From Pseudomonadota bacterium (GTDB lineage Bacteria; Pseudomonadota; Alphaproteobacteria; Acetobacterales; Acetobacteraceae), in assembly GCA_021845555.1 (NCBI GenBank), contig JAJZVS010000177.1, forward strand, positions 1-7,735: a stretch of 7,735 nucleotides of DNA. The letters are read 5' to 3'. The notes under the pieces are model-generated. The model was not told the origin of the DNA. It ran no database searches and worked only from the letters and a program-made list of their open reading frames with translations. Below, one piece after another: positions 1 to 6,422 of this stretch; position 1 is the stretch's first letter, and each line of letters starts with the position of its first letter. The translations under genes and the position numbers were made by a program.

Positions 1-30
1 GATCTCCGCGCGGCGAGTCGCCCCCTATGA

Positions 31-59
31 TTGCCGCCCACCCGCCCGGCTTGTATAGG
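31..59 (+). promoter_or_regulatory. Candidate sigma-70-type promoter for parE
   Basis: TTGCCG at 31-36 and TATAGG at 54-59 are separated by exactly 17 bp. Each box matches four of six positions of the TTGACA/TATAAT consensus. Transcription would start near 65-67, giving a 5' leader of about 20 nt before the ATG at 86. The rest of the leader is GC-rich, so this AT-containing patch stands out. It is an inference from spacing and consensus only. Boxes this degenerate can arise by chance, and upstream sequence is cut off by the window edge. Confidence 0.38.
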
Positions 60-85
60 CTGGCCAGGTCCAATCGGAACACAGC

Positions 86-2179
86 ATGAACGATCTGTTC
101 GGAACCTCGCGCTCCGGTGCGCCCCGAAGCGCCTCGGACCCCAGGGCTAAGCCATCGGGCGACAAGCCATCGGGGCGCCCATCTTCGGGACCCGGGCCAT
201 CGGCCCGCACGATGGCGGAAACCCCGGAAACCCGCCGCGAGGCGGACAGCTACTCCGCCAAGGACATCGAGGTCCTGGAGGGGCTCGAGCCCGTCCGCCG
301 CCGCCCCGGCATGTATATCGGCGGCACCGACGACGCCGCGCTGCACCACCTGGCCGCCGAACTGCTCGACAACGCGATGGACGAGGCGGTGGCCGGCCAC
401 GCCAGCTTCATCGAGGTGGCGCTGGAACCCGGCAACTGGCTCACGGTGCGCGACAACGGGCGGGGCATCCCGGTCGATCCGCACCCGAAGTTCAAGAATC
501 TCAGTGCATTGGAAGTCATTCTCACTACGCTGCATTCGGGCGGCAAGTTCTCCGGCAAGGCCTATGCGACCTCAGGCGGGCTGCACGGCGTGGGCGCCTC
601 GGTGGTGAACGCGCTGGCCGAGACGCTGGAAGTGGAGGTCGCGCGCGAGCGGGTGCTGTGGAAGCAGACCTACGCGCGCGGCAAACCGATGACGAAGCTG
701 ATCAACGCCGGTCCGGTGCAGAACCGCCGCGGCACCGCGATCCGCTTCCGCCCGGACCCGGAAATCTTCGGCCCGGCGGCGTTCTTCAGCCCGGCGCGGC
801 TGTATCGACTCTGCCGCTCCAAAGCCTATCTGTTCCGCGGCGTCGAGATCCGCTGGTCCTGCGCGCCGGTGCTGATCCAGGCAGGCAGCGACATCCCCGC
901 GACCGCGGTACTGCACTTCCCCGGCGGGCTGCGCGACAGCCTGGAAGAAGACATCGCCGACGCCGCGCGCGTCCTGCCCCAGCCCTGGGCCGGGGAAGCG
1001 GCGCTGCCCGGGGAGGACAGCGGCAGACTGGAATGGGCCGCCGCCTGGCTGGAAACCGGCGAGGGCTTCCTGCACTCCTACTGCAACACCGTGCCCACCC
1101 CGCTGGGCGGCACGCACGAGGCCGGGTTCCGCAGCGCCCTGGTAAAGGGGCTGCGCGCCTGGGGCGAGCAGCGCGGCAACCGTCGCGCCGCGGCGCTGAC
1201 CGCCGAGGACGTGCTCGGCCCGCTCGCCGCCAAGCTGTCGGTGTTCCTGCGCGACCCGCAGTTCCAGGGCCAGACCAAGGAGAAGCTCACCAGCCAGGAC
1301 GCCGCCAGGCTGGTGGAGACGGCGCTGCGCGACCGGTTCGACCATTTCCTCGGGGCCGACCCGACGCAGGCGGACAATCTGCTGAGTTTCGCCATCGAGC
1401 GGGCCGAGGAACGGCTGCGGCGCAAGGAGAGCAAGGACACCGCCCGCAAATCCCCCACCCGCCGGCTGCGCCTGCCCGGCAAGCTCACCGACTGCACGCG
1501 TGAGAACGCGGCCGAGACCGAGATCTTCCTGGTGGAAGGCGATTCCGCCGGCGGCTCGGCCAAGCAGGCGCGCAACCGGGAAACCCAGGCGGTGCTGCCG
1601 CTGCGCGGCAAGATCCTGAACGTCGCCAGCGCGTCCGCCGACAAGCTGCGGGGGAACCAGGAGCTGAAGGACCTGATCGAGGCGCTCGGCTGCGGCGTGG
1701 GCGAGAGGTTCGATCGTGCCCGGTTGCGCTACGGGCGCGTGATCATCATGACCGACGCCGATGTGGACGGGGCGCATATCGCGTCCCTGCTGATGACGTT
1801 CTTCTACCGCGAGTTGCCGGAGTTGGTGCGCCACGGGCATGTCTACCTGGCGCAGCCGCCGCTCTATCGCCTGACCCAGGGCGCGAAATCCGTCTATGCG
1901 ATGGACGACGCCGACCGCGAGCGCAAGCTGAAGCGGGAGTTCAAGTCCAGCGCCAAGGTGGAAATCAGCCGATTCAAGGGTTTGGGCGAGATGCCTCCCG
2001 CGCAGCTCAAGGAAACCACGATGGACCCGGCGCGGCGGACGCTGCTGCGCGTGGTGGCCGCGCCCGAGGACCGGGCGGCAACCAACACCCTGGTGGAAAG
2101 CCTGATGGGACGGCGGCCGGAGCTGCGCTTCCAGTTCATCCAGGAGCACGCGCGGACGGTGACCGAGGTGGATGTGTGA
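86..2179 (+). CDS. parE: DNA topoisomerase IV subunit B (ParE)
   Basis: ParE is the ATPase subunit of topoisomerase IV. With ParC (not in this window) it decatenates sister chromosomes and relaxes supercoils in the cytoplasm. The 697-residue product has the GHKL ATPase first: N-box AELLDNAMDE (91-100, with E92 and N96), DNGRGIP (123-129), GGLHGVG (164-170), and the transducer lysine in QTK (396-398). The TOPRIM metal-binding region follows: E484 in VEGDSAGGS, then TDADVDG (556-562), ending with FKGLGEM (630-636). ParE is preferred over GyrB because the length is about 700, the large GyrB insertion of Gram-negatives is absent, the protein starts MNDLF, and it ends with an MGRRPELRFQFIQE-type tail. 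The ATG at 86 is chosen because MNDLF resembles ParE starts in this class; no strong ribosome site precedes it. ATG 212 is an alternative that would remove a 42-residue Ser/Pro/Gly-rich tail. The following gene begins 48 nt downstream. Confidence 0.95.
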   Translation: MNDLFGTSRSGAPRSASDPRAKPSGDKPSGRPSSGPGPSARTMAETPETRREADSYSAKDIEVLEGLEPVRRRPGMYIGGTDDAALHHLAAELLDNAMDEAVAGHASFIEVALEPGNWLTVRDNGRGIPVDPHPKFKNLSALEVILTTLHSGGKFSGKAYATSGGLHGVGASVVNALAETLEVEVARERVLWKQTYARGKPMTKLINAGPVQNRRGTAIRFRPDPEIFGPAAFFSPARLYRLCRSKAYLFRGVEIRWSCAPVLIQAGSDIPATAVLHFPGGLRDSLEEDIADAARVLPQPWAGEAALPGEDSGRLEWAAAWLETGEGFLHSYCNTVPTPLGGTHEAGFRSALVKGLRAWGEQRGNRRAAALTAEDVLGPLAAKLSVFLRDPQFQGQTKEKLTSQDAARLVETALRDRFDHFLGADPTQADNLLSFAIERAEERLRRKESKDTARKSPTRRLRLPGKLTDCTRENAAETEIFLVEGDSAGGSAKQARNRETQAVLPLRGKILNVASASADKLRGNQELKDLIEALGCGVGERFDRARLRYGRVIIMTDADVDGAHIASLLMTFFYRELPELVRHGHVYLAQPPLYRLTQGAKSVYAMDDADRERKLKREFKSSAKVEISRFKGLGEMPPAQLKETTMDPARRTLLRVVAAPEDRAATNTLVESLMGRRPELRFQFIQEHARTVTEVDV
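149..178 (+). repeat. In-frame 15-nt tandem duplication in the ParE N-terminal tail
   Basis: Two adjacent 15-nt units (149-163 and 164-178) share their first ten bases, AAGCCATCGG, and encode KPSGD then KPSGR (residues 22-31). A degenerate Pro-Ser-Gly-rich stretch continues to about residue 41. The unit length is a multiple of three, so the frame is kept. The tail precedes the ATPase fold and is probably disordered. The repeat is seen directly; any function is unknown. Confidence 0.7.
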
Positions 2180-2226
2180 GCCTTCAGGCGTCTTGCGTCC
2201 CGCAAAGCCAGGGGTGACGGCCGCAG

Positions 2227-2451
2227 ATGGACCCGCTGACACTGTTCGGGCTGTTTGCCGTCTCGGCGATGCTCGTGTGCTACGCCCTCGAACAACGAAG
2301 TCCGTGGTTCATCCTGGCCTTCGCGGTCTCCTGCGCGCTCGGGTCGGTGTACGGCTTTCTCCAGGGGGCGTGGCCGTTCGGCCTCGTGGAGGCGATCTGG
2401 TCCGTGGTTGCCCTAAGGCGGTGGCGGCACGCGCGGGCAGGGTCCGTCTGA
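2227..2451 (+). CDS. Small hydrophobic membrane protein of unknown function (74 aa)
   Basis: I cannot assign a function. The 74 residues are mostly hydrophobic: one likely membrane helix at about 3-20, a second at about 27-46, and a third hydrophobic stretch at about 50-63 (WPFGLVEAIWSVV). A short basic end follows (RRWRHAR), which by the positive-inside rule would be cytoplasmic. There is no signal-peptide cleavage site, cysteine pair or catalytic motif. The sequence feels like a recurring short alphaproteobacterial hypothetical, but that is memory and not a search result. Codon use matches the neighbours, with a strong third-position G/C bias. AGGGG at 2210-2214 lies 12 nt before the ATG, rather far for a ribosome site. 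The gene starts 48 nt after the parE stop with no clear terminator between, so it may be read from the parE transcript. Confidence 0.75.
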   Translation: MDPLTLFGLFAVSAMLVCYALEQRSPWFILAFAVSCALGSVYGFLQGAWPFGLVEAIWSVVALRRWRHARAGSV

Positions 2452-2465
2452 GCCGCACGCCAGTT

Positions 2466-2494
2466 TTGCCACCGTGCCGCGGCATCGATAGAAG
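2466..2494 (+). promoter_or_regulatory. Weak promoter candidate upstream of the reductase gene
   Basis: TTGCCA (2466-2471, five of six to the -35 consensus) is followed after 17 bp by TAGAAG (2489-2494, four of six to the -10 consensus). Transcription would begin near 2501, leaving a leader of about 80 nt before the ATG at 2582. The site sits in the 130-bp gap after the small membrane protein, where a new transcript would be expected if the reductase is independently controlled. This is consensus matching only. The same bases include the GAAGG proposed as a ribosome site for a leader ORF, so both proposals hold only if another transcript reads through. Confidence 0.27.
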
Positions 2495-2581
2495 GATGGC
2501 CGTGCCGTTGGAAAAACCGCCGGCTGCCGCCATACCGTCGTCACCGATCCCCGCCGTATGCTCCGCCCGACCGGATCCCGC

Positions 2582-3595
2582 ATGACCGCACCGCTTGAAA
2601 CCGACGTCGCCATCGTCGGCGCCGGCCCCGCCGGGCTGTTCGCCGTGTTCGAACTCGGCATGCTGAAGATGCGCGCGGTGCTGATCGACGCGCTGTCGGA
2701 GCCCGGCGGGCAGTGCACCGCGCTCTATCCGGAAAAGCCGATCTACGACATCCCCGCCCATCCCGCGATCGCCGCCGGCACGCTGGTCGAGGCGCTGGAG
2801 CGGCAGATCGCCCCCTTCCACGCCCCGCGCCTGCTCGGCCGGCGGGTGGAGCGGCTGGACGGCGCGTCGGGCGCCTTCACCCTCACTACCGACCAGGGCG
2901 AGACCGTGCGCGCCAAGGCGGTGATCCTCGCCGCCGGCGCCGGCGCCTTCGGTCCGAACCGCCCGCCGCTGGACGGGCTCGCGGCGTTCGAGGCCACCGG
3001 CGCGGTGCAGTATTTCGTCCGCCGGCGCGAGGCGTTGCGCGGCAAGCGGGTGGTGATCGCCGGCGGCGGCGATTCCGCGGTCGATTGGGCGTTGGCGCTG
3101 AAGGACCTCGCCCAGGTCGCGGTGGTGCATCGCCGCCCGCGCTTCCGCGCCGCGCCGGACAGCGCCGCCCAGCTGGAAGCCGCCGCCGCGCGCGGCGAGG
3201 TGGCGATGGTCATTCCCTACCAGCTGCACGCCCTGCGCGGCGAGGCCGGACGGCTGGACGCGGTGGAAGTGGCGACCTTGCAAGGCGAGACCCGGAGCCT
3301 GCCGGCCGACGTGCTGCTGGCCTTCTTCGGCCTGGCCAACGACCTCGGCCCGATCGCCGGCTGGGGGCTGGCGCTCGACCAGCACCGCGTGTGCGTCGAT
3401 CCGGCCACCTGCGCCACCAGCCGCGCCGGCGTGTTCGCGATCGGCGATCTCGCGGTCTATCCCGGCAAGCTCAAGCTGATCCTGCAAGGATTCAGCGAGG
3501 CGGCGATGGCGGCGCACGCGATCCACCCGATCGTGCATCCCGGCCAGGCGCTGCATTTCGCGTATTCGACCACCAGCGGCGTGCCCGCCGGGTAA
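2582..3595 (+). CDS. Ferredoxin/flavodoxin--NADP+ reductase, thioredoxin-reductase-like type
   Basis: This predicted FAD enzyme moves electrons between NADPH and ferredoxin or flavodoxin (EC 1.18.1.2) in the cytoplasm. The 337-residue product has an N-terminal FAD-binding Rossmann motif GAGPAG (13-18), a PGGQCTALYPEKPIYDIPA region (about 41-59), an NADPH-binding GGGDSAVDW (161-169), the second FAD motif VFAIGD (284-289) followed by YPGKLKLILQGFSEAA, and a C-terminal YSTTSGVPA. The CxxC redox pair of true thioredoxin reductase is absent: GGGDSA occupies its domain, as in the YumC-type family. Tyr49 of LYPEK appears to match the tyrosine that stacks on the flavin in the Bacillus enzyme (inferred from recall). 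ATG 2582 is chosen over in-frame ATG 2558 because homologues begin only a few residues before the FAD motif; the longer start would add MLRPTGSR. GGAT at 2573-2576 is a weak ribosome site. The physiological partner is not identifiable here. Confidence 0.9.
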   Translation: MTAPLETDVAIVGAGPAGLFAVFELGMLKMRAVLIDALSEPGGQCTALYPEKPIYDIPAHPAIAAGTLVEALERQIAPFHAPRLLGRRVERLDGASGAFTLTTDQGETVRAKAVILAAGAGAFGPNRPPLDGLAAFEATGAVQYFVRRREALRGKRVVIAGGGDSAVDWALALKDLAQVAVVHRRPRFRAAPDSAAQLEAAAARGEVAMVIPYQLHALRGEAGRLDAVEVATLQGETRSLPADVLLAFFGLANDLGPIAGWGLALDQHRVCVDPATCATSRAGVFAIGDLAVYPGKLKLILQGFSEAAMAAHAIHPIVHPGQALHFAYSTTSGVPAG

Positions 3596-3606
3596 CCCCG
3601 CGCCCC

Positions 3607-3624
3607 GCGCCGGCGCCCCGGCGC
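3607..3624. terminator. Short GC hairpin after the reductase gene (possible weak terminator)
   Basis: GCGCCGG (3607-3613) and CCGGCGC (3618-3624) form a perfect 7-bp all-GC stem around the tetraloop CGCC, starting 12 nt after the reductase stop. No T-run follows on the plus strand, so it lacks half of the intrinsic terminator signature. It may slow polymerase or protect the 3' end. In DNA this GC-rich, such a hairpin can occur by chance. Confidence 0.3.
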
Positions 3625-3731
3625 CCCTGTGTCACCAAAGCCTCGCCCGCGCCTGACGATTGCGCGACCCTGCGCGGCCCCCTGGATCGGTGCTTCCCGT
3701 ACGGCCTGAAAAACCCCATATCGCAGCCATC

Positions 3732-6389
3732 ATGCCCGGACCCCTGACCGCTGGCGAACGTCCCAGCCCTCCTCACGCGCGCGCCTCCGTCGTGCCCGAT
3801 CACGCACGGCGGCCGCGCCCCAACCCGCCGCGCCGCGCTTCCGGGCTCGTGCGCCGCCTGCTCGGCGCCGTGTTCGCCCTCGGCCTGCTGCTGGTGCTGG
3901 CCGGCGGCGCCGTGGGCCTGTTCGCCTGGCAGCGCTTCGGCGCCGACCTGCCCAGCGTGCAGGGCCTACAAAGCTACCAGCCGCCGCTGCTCAGCCGGAT
4001 CTATGCCGCCAACGGCCAGCCGATCGCCGAACTGGCGACGCAGCGGCGCATCTTCGTGCCCTACGCCGGCATCCCGAAACTGGTGCGCAATGCCTTCATC
4101 TCCGCCGAGGACCAGTATTTCTGGATCCATCCCGGCGTCGATCCCACCGCGATCCTGCGCGCCGGCATCTGGGACCTGCTGCATCTCGGCAGCGGGCGTC
4201 GCCCGCTCGGCGCCTCCACGATCACCATGCAGGTGGCCAAGAACATGCTGCTGTCCAGCCGCATGAACCTGGTCCGCAAGATCGAGGAAGCGATCCTGGC
4301 GCTGCGTATCGAGCAGACGCTGTCCAAGCCGCGCATCCTCGAGATCTATCTGAACCAGATCTACCTCGGCGACGGCGCCTACGGCGTGGCCGCGGCGGCG
4401 CAGACCTATTTCGACAAGCCGCTCGACAAGCTGACCGTCGCCGAGGCCGCCTCGCTCGCCGCGCTGCCCAAGGCGCCGCACAATTACGACCCGTTGCACG
4501 CCCCCGCCGCCGCGTTGGCGCGGCGCAACTGGGTGATCGACCGGATGGCCGACACCGGCGCGATCACCCGCGCGCAGGCGAAGACGGCGAAGGCCGAGCC
4601 GCTGCTGCCGGCGCACATTCAGCGCCCGGCGCCGATCCCGGGGGCCGCGTGGTTCGCCTCGGAAGCGCAGCACCAACTGGTCGCGCGGTTCGGCAACGAC
4701 CTGACGATGGAGGGCGGGCTCTCGGTCGTCACCAGCCTGGATCCGAAGTTGCAGGCGGAGGCCGTGGCTTCGGTGCGCGACGGGCTGATGGCCTACGACC
4801 GGCGGATGGGCGGCTGGCGCGGGCCGCTGGCACGGTTGCCCCGCGGCGCGCTGACCGGCTGGGCCGGGGCGCTCGCCAAAATCGTCCCGCCTGACGGGAT
4901 GCTGGACGACTGGCGCCTCGCGGTCGTGCTCGGCGGCCCGCCGGCGGCGCCGCGGATCGGCTGGATCGACCCGCCGCCGCAATCCGATCAGTCCCAGCCC
5001 GGCGCACAACCGACCGCCCATACCGGGGTTCTCAGCCTCGGCGGGGAGGTCTGGCACCATCCGATGTCGCCGATCGGCGCCGAGCAGGCGGCCTACCACG
5101 GCCTCGCCCAGATGGTTGCGCCGGGCGATGTCGTGCTGGTGCAGCCATCGGCTTCGACGGACGCGGCCGTCCTGCGCCAGATCCCGAAGGTGCAGGGCGC
5201 GCTGGTCAGCCTCGATCCGGTCTCCGGGCAGGTCCGCGCGATGGTCGGCGGCTGGAGCTACAAGGCCAGCCAGTTCAACCGCGCCACCCAGGCGCAGCGC
5301 CAGCCCGGCAGCAGCTTCAAGCCGATGGTCTATCTGGCCGCGCTGGAAGCCGGCTACTCGCCGAGCTCCCGCTTCCTCAACGCGCCGATCGTGGTCAATC
5401 TCGGCGCCCAGGGGCTGTGGCGCCCGCATAACTACGAAGACAATTTCGGCGGCCCGACGCCGTTGCGCGTCGCGCTGGAGCAGTCGCTGAACCTGGTGAC
5501 CGTGCGCGTCGCCCGCCATGTCGGCATGCCGGCGGTGGCAAAGACCGCCGAGGCGTTCGGCATGGCCGACCATGTCCCCGATCTGCTGCCGGCCGCGCTC
5601 GGCGCGGTCGATACCACGGTGCTGCGGGAGGCCGGGGCCTACGCCAGCCTCGCCGAGGGCGGGCGCCGCGTGACGCCGAGCGTGATCGACAGCGTGCAGG
5701 ACCCCGAGGGCCATGTGGTCTGGCGCCCCTCCGGCCTCGCGTGCGTCTGCGACCATGCGGCGGTGCCGCCGCAGGTGACCGACGCCCGGCCGCGGATCGC
5801 CGATGCCGACAGCGTGTTTCAGCTGGTGACGATGATGGAAGGGGTGGTGACGCGCGGCACCGGCGTGCCCGCCGGCAAGGGGCTCGACCGACCGATCGCC
5901 GGCAAGACCGGCACCACGGAGGATTTCCAGGACGGCTGGTTCTCCGGCTTCACCCCGCAGCTGGTCACCGTGGTCTGGGTCGGGTTCGACACGCCCTCCA
6001 CCCTCGGGCGCGGTCAGGCCGGGGCGATCGTGGCGGCGCCGATCTGGCACCAGTTCATGGCCGCCGCGCTGAAGGGCAAGCCCGCCCTGCCGTTCCTGCA
6101 ACCGCCCGGCGTGACGATGGCGGCGTGGGACAGCGGCTCGGGTATGGTGACCGACGCGTTCAAGCCCGGCCAGGTGCCCGGCGCCTCCACCGTACCGGCC
6201 GCTACCCCGGTGGCGGCCGATGGGGGCGCGGCCGTTGGTGGGGCGCCAGGAAGTGGGGCGCCAGGGGGTGGGGCGCCAGGAAGTGGGGTGGGCGCCGCGA
6301 TCGCCGGCGCCGGGCCCGGCACACCCGGCTCGGCGCCGAGCGCTGGGGGCGCCGGCGGCGTGGACAGTTCGCTCGGCGGGCTGTATTGA
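3732..6389 (+). CDS. mrcA: Penicillin-binding protein 1A, bifunctional glycosyltransferase/transpeptidase
   Basis: This class A PBP polymerises lipid II into glycan strands and cross-links the peptides in the periplasm. The 885-residue product has a Pro/Arg-rich cytoplasmic tail (1-43), one membrane anchor (about 44-66), and then the GT51 domain: SAEDQYFWIHPG with catalytic E126, GASTITMQVAKN (160-171), RKIEEAILA with E186, and YLNQIYLG (206-213). An OB-like insert (about 350-475) follows, then the transpeptidase: nucleophile S527 in SSFK, SLN (585-587) and KTGT (725-728). All catalytic residues are present. A low-complexity Gly/Ala/Pro tail covers about 815-885. The second motif reads TITMQ where PBP1A usually reads TITQQ. 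ATG 3732 is chosen over TTG 3660, which would place 24 atypical residues in front. No clear ribosome site precedes ATG 3732, and GTG 3792 is another possibility. prfB starts 33 nt after the stop; mrcA-prfB adjacency is common in Alphaproteobacteria, so co-transcription is likely. Confidence 0.94.
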   Translation: MPGPLTAGERPSPPHARASVVPDHARRPRPNPPRRASGLVRRLLGAVFALGLLLVLAGGAVGLFAWQRFGADLPSVQGLQSYQPPLLSRIYAANGQPIAELATQRRIFVPYAGIPKLVRNAFISAEDQYFWIHPGVDPTAILRAGIWDLLHLGSGRRPLGASTITMQVAKNMLLSSRMNLVRKIEEAILALRIEQTLSKPRILEIYLNQIYLGDGAYGVAAAAQTYFDKPLDKLTVAEAASLAALPKAPHNYDPLHAPAAALARRNWVIDRMADTGAITRAQAKTAKAEPLLPAHIQRPAPIPGAAWFASEAQHQLVARFGNDLTMEGGLSVVTSLDPKLQAEAVASVRDGLMAYDRRMGGWRGPLARLPRGALTGWAGALAKIVPPDGMLDDWRLAVVLGGPPAAPRIGWIDPPPQSDQSQPGAQPTAHTGVLSLGGEVWHHPMSPIGAEQAAYHGLAQMVAPGDVVLVQPSASTDAAVLRQIPKVQGALVSLDPVSGQVRAMVGGWSYKASQFNRATQAQRQPGSSFKPMVYLAALEAGYSPSSRFLNAPIVVNLGAQGLWRPHNYEDNFGGPTPLRVALEQSLNLVTVRVARHVGMPAVAKTAEAFGMADHVPDLLPAALGAVDTTVLREAGAYASLAEGGRRVTPSVIDSVQDPEGHVVWRPSGLACVCDHAAVPPQVTDARPRIADADSVFQLVTMMEGVVTRGTGVPAGKGLDRPIAGKTGTTEDFQDGWFSGFTPQLVTVVWVGFDTPSTLGRGQAGAIVAAPIWHQFMAAALKGKPALPFLQPPGVTMAAWDSGSGMVTDAFKPGQVPGASTVPAATPVAADGGAAVGGAPGSGAPGGGAPGSGVGAAIAGAGPGTPGSAPSAGGAGGVDSSLGGLY
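6240..6288 (+). repeat. 15-nt tandem repeat encoding GAPGS/GAPGG in the PBP1A C-terminal tail
   Basis: Three adjacent 15-nt units (6240-6254, 6255-6269, 6270-6284) plus a four-base partial copy (6285-6288). Units 1 and 3 are identical, GGGGCGCCAGGAAGT; unit 2 differs at two bases. In the mrcA frame they encode GAPGS, GAPGG, GAPGS. The array lies after the last transpeptidase motif, in a tail that is probably disordered. The units use CCA, GGA and AGT, codons that are scarce in the surrounding gene. This near-identity suggests recent slippage expansion rather than an old conserved segment. Confidence 0.85.
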
Positions 6390-6422
6390 CCCGCCCCTTC
6401 GCCGTTAGCCCGGGACCCAGAA

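Noticed and set aside
14..18. GAGTC, a potential CcrM (GANTC) methylation site upstream of the parE promoter candidate
   Set aside because: A single five-base site is expected by chance, and several others occur inside genes in the window. Nothing shows a regulatory role.
1..30. End of an upstream gene finishing at TGA 28-30
   Set aside because: Only nine codons are visible in that frame, too few to distinguish coding from non-coding sequence.
2193..2205. Hairpin TTGCG-TCC-CGCAA after parE as a terminator
   Set aside because: Only a 5-bp stem with a 3-nt loop and no T-run; too weak to call.
572..2242. A 556-codon open frame antisense to parE
   Set aside because: It lies almost wholly over a clear ParE gene and its composition is typical of an antisense shadow.
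2172..2585. A 137-codon plus-strand frame spanning the small membrane protein and the following gap
   Set aside because: The product is Arg/Pro-rich and overlaps the more protein-like 74-residue frame in another register. Only its last 27 codons were kept, as a possible leader ORF.
2309..3556. A 415-codon open frame antisense to the reductase gene
   Set aside because: It covers an enzyme with intact FAD and NADPH motifs, and its product shows no motif of its own.
3694..3722. TTCCCG with a CATATC about 17 bp later, as an mrcA promoter
   Set aside because: Poor match in both boxes, and the predicted start of transcription would fall almost on the ATG. I do not see enough to support it.
3966..6101. 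A 711-codon open frame antisense to mrcA
   Set aside because: The opposite strand encodes a PBP1A with all catalytic motifs. The antisense product is rich in Arg, Gly, His and Ala with no recognisable domain, as expected for a shadow frame in GC-rich DNA.
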